A stretch of DNA of 64,000 bases, taken from contig NZ_NSKH01000002.1 in the NCBI RefSeq assembly GCF_003144095.1, forward strand, positions 507,024 to 571,023. Direction: 5' to 3'. Of this stretch, positions 60,673-64,000 are shown piece after piece (position 1 is the stretch's first letter; every line of letters starts with the position of its first letter). The notes beneath the pieces are model-generated. The model saw only the letters and a list, made by a program, of their open reading frames with translations. It made no database searches and was not told the DNA's origin. Source of the DNA: Streptomyces sp. ICBB 8177. GTDB lineage: Bacteria; Actinomycetota; Actinomycetes; Streptomycetales; Streptomycetaceae. The translations under genes and the position numbers were made by a program.

Positions 60673-61716
60673 ATGAACGCCGTGAACGCCACGAGTGGCC
60701 AGCCCCTCCCCGCCGTCTCCGTGATCATGCCGGTGCTCAACGAGGAGCGGCATCTGCGCGAGGCGGTGACCCACATCCTCCAGCAGGAGTACGCGGGGGA
60801 GATGGAGGTGGTGATCGCCCTCGGGCCCTCCACCGACCGCACCGACGAGATCGCCGCGGGCCTGGTCGCCGAGGACCCCCGGGTGCACACCGTGCCCAAC
60901 CCGACCGGCCGTACCCCGGCGGGTCTGAACGCCGCGATCAAGGCCTCCCGGCACCCGGTCGTCGTCCGCGTCGACGGGCACGGCATGCTCTCGCCCGACT
61001 ACATCGCGACGGCGGTGCGGCTGCTGGAGGAGACCGGCGCGGCCAACGTCGGCGGCATCATGCACGCCGAGGGCGAGAACGCCTGGGAGCGCGCGGTTGC
61101 CGCCGCGATGACCTCGAAGATCGGCGTGGGCAACGCGGTCTTCCACACCGGGGGCGAGGCGGGCCCCACCGAGACGGTCTACCTCGGCGTCTTCCGGCGC
61201 GAGGTGCTGGAGCGGCAGGGCGGCTACAACGAGGAGTTCGTCCGCGCCCAGGACTGGGAGCTGAACTACCGCATCCGCGAGGCGGGCGGCCTGATCTGGT
61301 TCTCGCCCGAACTGCGGGTCTCGTACCGGCCCCGGCCGAGCGTGCGCAAGCTCGCCCGGCAGTACCACGACTACGGCCGCTGGCGGCACGTCGTCGCCCG
61401 CTACCACTCGGGATCGATCAACCTGCGCTACCTCGCGCCGCCCGCCGCCGTCGTCGCCATCGCGGCCGGCGCGGTCGTCGGCGCGCTGGTGCACCCGGTC
61501 GGCTGGGTCGTCCCCGGCGGCTACGCGGCCGCGATCGCGCTGGGCTCGCTGCCCGCGGGCAAGGGTCTCGACGCGGGGGCCCGGGCGCGGATCCCGGTGG
61601 CGCTGGCCACGATGCACATGTCCTGGGGCTGGGGCTTCCTGACCAGCCCGAAGAAGCTGGCCCGCAAGGTCATCGCCAGCCGCCGCCCGGCGGTCCGCGA
61701 GGGCGCGCCCGCCTGA
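60673..61716 (+). CDS. Family 2 glycosyltransferase
   Basis: 347 aa. The GT-A fold has VSVIMPVLNEERHL, the DxD-type VRVDGHGML, and QDWELNYRIREAGG as acceptor site. A hydrophobic C-terminal part (about 262-310) has two membrane segments. It probably adds sugars to lipid-linked wall polymers. The ATG at 60673 has no ribosome site; TAGCCT (60659-60664) ends eight bases before it, so the message is probably leaderless. Its stop codon lies in the loop of a hairpin. Confidence 0.9.
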   Translation: MNAVNATSGQPLPAVSVIMPVLNEERHLREAVTHILQQEYAGEMEVVIALGPSTDRTDEIAAGLVAEDPRVHTVPNPTGRTPAGLNAAIKASRHPVVVRVDGHGMLSPDYIATAVRLLEETGAANVGGIMHAEGENAWERAVAAAMTSKIGVGNAVFHTGGEAGPTETVYLGVFRREVLERQGGYNEEFVRAQDWELNYRIREAGGLIWFSPELRVSYRPRPSVRKLARQYHDYGRWRHVVARYHSGSINLRYLAPPAAVVAIAAGAVVGALVHPVGWVVPGGYAAAIALGSLPAGKGLDAGARARIPVALATMHMSWGWGFLTSPKKLARKVIASRRPAVREGAPA

Positions 61717-61727
61717 GCGGGCGCGCC
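61702..61727 (+). terminator. Terminator containing the glycosyltransferase stop codon
   Basis: Perfect 11-bp arms GGCGCGCCCGC (61702-61712) and complement (61717-61727). The four-base loop CTGA contains the TGA stop. Confidence 0.8.
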
Positions 61728-61748
61728 GCCGGGGTCAGTGGCGGCCCG

Positions 61749-63377
61749 TCACCAGCTGTACCCGCCGCTGACGTTGACCTTCATGCAGGCGTCCGTACCG
61801 GCGTTGAGGGCGGCGGCGGTGTCCGGCAGCTTCGTGGGATCGGAGCTCGCCGACTTCGGGTACGACTCGCCCGTACGCCAGTCGGAGCCGACGACCAGGG
61901 TGATGCCGCTGACGGCGGCGGACTTGCGCACCGCGCTCGCCGGGATCCCCAGCGCCCTGGCGACGGCCTGGGCGTCCGCCTGGAGGTCGTTGCTCGGATA
62001 GGTGATCGTGGTGTCGGCCTGCGACTGGAGGGTGTCGTCGGTGCCCGCGCGGGTGAAGCCGAGGGCGGCCAGCCGCTCGGTGACGGCGCCCGCCCGGCCG
62101 GGGACCGGCGCGAGGGAGATGGTCCCGGTGCCGTTGCGCACGGTCACCGCGATCCGGCTCTTGGGCGCGGCGGTGTCGGAGGGCGACGGCGAGGCCGGGG
62201 CGGACGCGCTCGGCTTGGCGCCGGGGGCGCCGCCCTTGCCGTCCACGGGGATGTCGCCGCGGACCATGGCGAACAGCTTCTGGGCGTCCGAGGTCGGCAC
62301 CACGTGCGCGTCGGGGTCCTGCGGGTCGGGCGCCCACGGCATCGTGGTCATGGTGATCCGGTCGGTCGGCACCTTCTGCAACTGCCCGGCCAGGTCGTAG
62401 AGCTTCTTGACGGTGCCAAGGCCCTGGTCCACGGTGAGCGCCCGGGTCGCGCTCTCGGCGAGGTTCATCAGCTCGCCGGGGTCGGTGAGCTTCGCGGAGG
62501 ACTTCAGCTGACGCACCATCGCGCTCATGTACATGTGCTGCGCGTGGGTGCGGCCGATGTCGCTGCCGTCCTCGAAGCCGTGCCGGGTGCGCAGCCACTG
62601 GAGGGCCTGCTGCCCCTGGATGACGTGGGTGCCCTTGGTGAGCCTCAGGCCCGAGTCCTTGTCGTAGACGTTGTTGTCGACGCAGACCGGGACGCCGCCG
62701 ACCGCGTCTGCCATCTTCACCACGCCCGCGAAGTCGACCATCATGAAGTGGTCGATGGGTATGCCGGTCAGCTCCTCCCAGGTGGCCACGGTGCAGCCGG
62801 GACCGCCGTGCGAGAGGCTGTCGGTGATGATGTCGTTGGCCGGCGCGTACTTCTTGCCGGTCGTCGGGTCGGTGCACTCGGGGATGTCCACCCGGGTGTC
62901 GCGCGGCACGCTGATGACCGTCATGTTGCTGCGGTCAGCCGAGACGTGCAGCAGCATCTCGACGTCGGCGTGCGGCGGGCCGCCGATGTCGTAGGTGGCG
63001 CCGCCCAGCTCGACGTCCTCGCTGGTGTTCCGGCTGTCGGAGCCGAGGAGCAGGATGTTCAGCGGGGTCTGGCCGGCGGCGTTCGGCACGGCGGGGGCCA
63101 GGTGCTTGGCCCCCAGGTCGAGGTCGGCCTTCTTCAGGTTGCCGTTGAGGTGCTGGTAGTACGCGTACGCGGCGCCACCGGTGCCCAGCACGATGAGCGT
63201 GGTGCCGATCGCCACCCACTTCAGGGCCCGGCGTCCACGGCGGCGGCGGACGTCGTCGGTACCGCCGTCACCGGTGTCGCCGCCCCGCCGGTGCCCACCG
63301 CTGGAACGCTGCGCGGGCACCCGGACGGTGTCGTCGGCGAGGGGCCGGGTCGGCTCTGCTGCGGTGCCGTCGCGCAT
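61749..63377 (-). CDS. LCP family protein with LytR_C domain, third copy
   Basis: 542 aa. A cytoplasmic Arg/Gly-rich tail (1-52) and a transmembrane helix (53-73) are followed by the LCP domain (about 105-290: LLLGSDSRNT, SVPRDTRVDI, ALQWLRTRHGFEDGSDIGR) and a LytR_C domain (about 410-500). Two cysteines near the N-terminal end of the LCP domain and one near the C-terminus may form a disulfide. The ATG at 63377 has AGGAGG seven bases upstream, with a hairpin touching it. Confidence 0.92.
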   Translation of the reverse strand: MRDGTAAEPTRPLADDTVRVPAQRSSGGHRRGGDTGDGGTDDVRRRRGRRALKWVAIGTTLIVLGTGGAAYAYYQHLNGNLKKADLDLGAKHLAPAVPNAAGQTPLNILLLGSDSRNTSEDVELGGATYDIGGPPHADVEMLLHVSADRSNMTVISVPRDTRVDIPECTDPTTGKKYAPANDIITDSLSHGGPGCTVATWEELTGIPIDHFMMVDFAGVVKMADAVGGVPVCVDNNVYDKDSGLRLTKGTHVIQGQQALQWLRTRHGFEDGSDIGRTHAQHMYMSAMVRQLKSSAKLTDPGELMNLAESATRALTVDQGLGTVKKLYDLAGQLQKVPTDRITMTTMPWAPDPQDPDAHVVPTSDAQKLFAMVRGDIPVDGKGGAPGAKPSASAPASPSPSDTAAPKSRIAVTVRNGTGTISLAPVPGRAGAVTERLAALGFTRAGTDDTLQSQADTTITYPSNDLQADAQAVARALGIPASAVRKSAAVSGITLVVGSDWRTGESYPKSASSDPTKLPDTAAALNAGTDACMKVNVSGGYSW

Positions 63378-63385
63378 CAATCCTC

Positions 63386-63401
63386 CTGGGTGTCAACCCA
63401 G
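63386..63401 (-). promoter_or_regulatory. Hairpin abutting the ribosome site of the third LCP gene
   Basis: On the minus strand CTGGGT-TGAC-ACCCAG is followed immediately by GAGG and ATG. The 3' arm shares a base with the Shine-Dalgarno sequence. Confidence 0.4.
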
Positions 63402-63513
63402 TAGGACAAGCAACCCCCTTTCGTGGTTGCATCGTTCCGCTTACGTTACTTTTCGCGCTGAAGTAATCACCCAGCGCAGAGCTCACGCCAACGCCATGGA
63501 ACCGCTGCCGCGC

Positions 63514-64000
63514 TCACATCACGGTGTGCGTCACCCGTTCCGCCTCGCGGCGGCGCTCCAGTGCCTCGGGGGACAGCTCGCCTACGTGCCGGCACAGCAC
63601 CACGGAGCCACCGGCCGCCAGTGGTGCCAGCAGCCCGGCGGCCAGCCCGTCCCAGGTGTCGTACGGCAGCGCCGACAGCATCCGCGACCCCGCCGTCAGC
63701 CCCGAGTCCCGCGCGCTCTCCAGTGCCCGCGCGGTCACCTCGGCGCCGGTCAGCTCGGTGCCGTCGGGCAGCGCGAGGGCGGGGGCGTGCGGATCGACCG
63801 GCGCGTACGGCACGAAGCGGTCGCCCTGGCTCGGCACCTCGACCGCGTAGTCGGCGAAGCCCCGCGGCGGTTGCGGGAAGCGCGCGCCCAGCGGCTTGAG
63901 CGCCAGCGCCATCCGCTCCCCGGAGCAGGCCAGCGCCCGTTCAAGGGTGTCGGGGCCGCTGACCACCACGTCGGCCGCCGCCGCCTCCCCTCCCGGTGCC
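63514..64000 (-). CDS. TIGR03089 family protein, 5' end outside the window
   Basis: Partial, 162 codons seen. The sequence VVVSGPDTLERA, LKPLGARFPQPPRGFADYAVEVPSQGD and LAAGGSVVLCRH matches actinobacterial TIGR03089 proteins, which look like the N-terminal part of acyl-AMP ligases without the C-terminal catalytic lysine domain. Function unknown. The frame stays open to the window end, so the internal GTG at 63969 should not be taken as the start. It is upstream of the third LCP gene on the same strand, 136 bp away. Confidence 0.85.
   Translation of the reverse strand, partial: APGGEAAAADVVVSGPDTLERALACSGERMALALKPLGARFPQPPRGFADYAVEVPSQGDRFVPYAPVDPHAPALALPDGTELTGAEVTARALESARDSGLTAGSRMLSALPYDTWDGLAAGLLAPLAAGGSVVLCRHVGELSPEALERRREAERVTHTVM

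Overview
The window is chromosomal DNA from a Streptomyces-type actinomycete. The evidence is the very high GC content with GC-rich third positions, GTG/TTG starts, many 'shadow' ORFs opposite real genes, and a tRNA-Leu with anticodon TAA that matches bldA, the Streptomyces developmental tRNA. Other supports are a c-di-AMP riboswitch before an Rpf-like protein, XRE/DUF397 pairs and a SigB-type sigma factor with STAS and kinase partners. From memory, the gene order resembles the conserved core of the S. coelicolor chromosome around hutU, purK/purE and bldA. I could not check this. I see no prophage, IS element, CRISPR array, rRNA, or PKS/NRPS cluster.

Layout. 0-7 kb: a type II NADH dehydrogenase preceded by two probable Rex operators, a cyclopropane-fatty-acid synthase-like methyltransferase, and a MacB/FtsX-type ABC exporter pair. 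7.4-9.4 kb: bldA with a palindrome-covered promoter, then small conserved genes. 9.7-16 kb: thiolase, SGNH hydrolase, cystathionine beta-synthase, a small membrane protein and a MatB-like acyl-CoA synthetase. 16-26 kb: MMPL transporter, inositol-1-phosphate synthase, LysR and RpiR regulators, and a FUSC-type membrane protein with a fused carboxypeptidase-regulatory-like tail, divergent from a MarR regulator. 26-33.4 kb: an LysA-like decarboxylase, then the histidine-utilisation operon hutU, M20 amidohydrolase, hutF, hutI. 33.9-44 kb: a SigB-family sigma factor with antagonist and kinase, a POT peptide transporter, a two-component system, GtrA, purK-purE and an M19 dipeptidase.

44-64 kb: a Uma2 gene broken by one amber codon, UDP-glucose dehydrogenase, acyl-CoA dehydrogenase, a secreted S53 peptidase, three LytR-CpsA-Psr (LCP) proteins, an ACT-domain protein, an HATPase/XRE/DUF397 regulatory island, GNAT, SDR, Rpf with riboswitch, NAD-epimerase, thioesterase, a secreted Ala-Lys-Pro repeat protein, a decayed PNPOx-family gene, a family 2 glycosyltransferase, and a TIGR03089-like gene cut by the window end.

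How the parts fit. The genes are mainly core metabolism (respiration, lipid, histidine, purine and inositol) and cell-envelope assembly. UDP-glucose dehydrogenase, epimerase, glycosyltransferase, GtrA and three LCP proteins suggest wall-glycopolymer synthesis and attachment. The most notable regulatory pattern is that about ten genes lack a Shine-Dalgarno sequence but carry a -10-like hexamer 6-8 nt before the start codon, the arrangement expected for leaderless mRNAs. Other points of interest are the LysR palindrome lying over its own start codon, the M20 enzyme filling the missing last hut step, the FUSC-tail fusion, and several fresh gene lesions or duplications.
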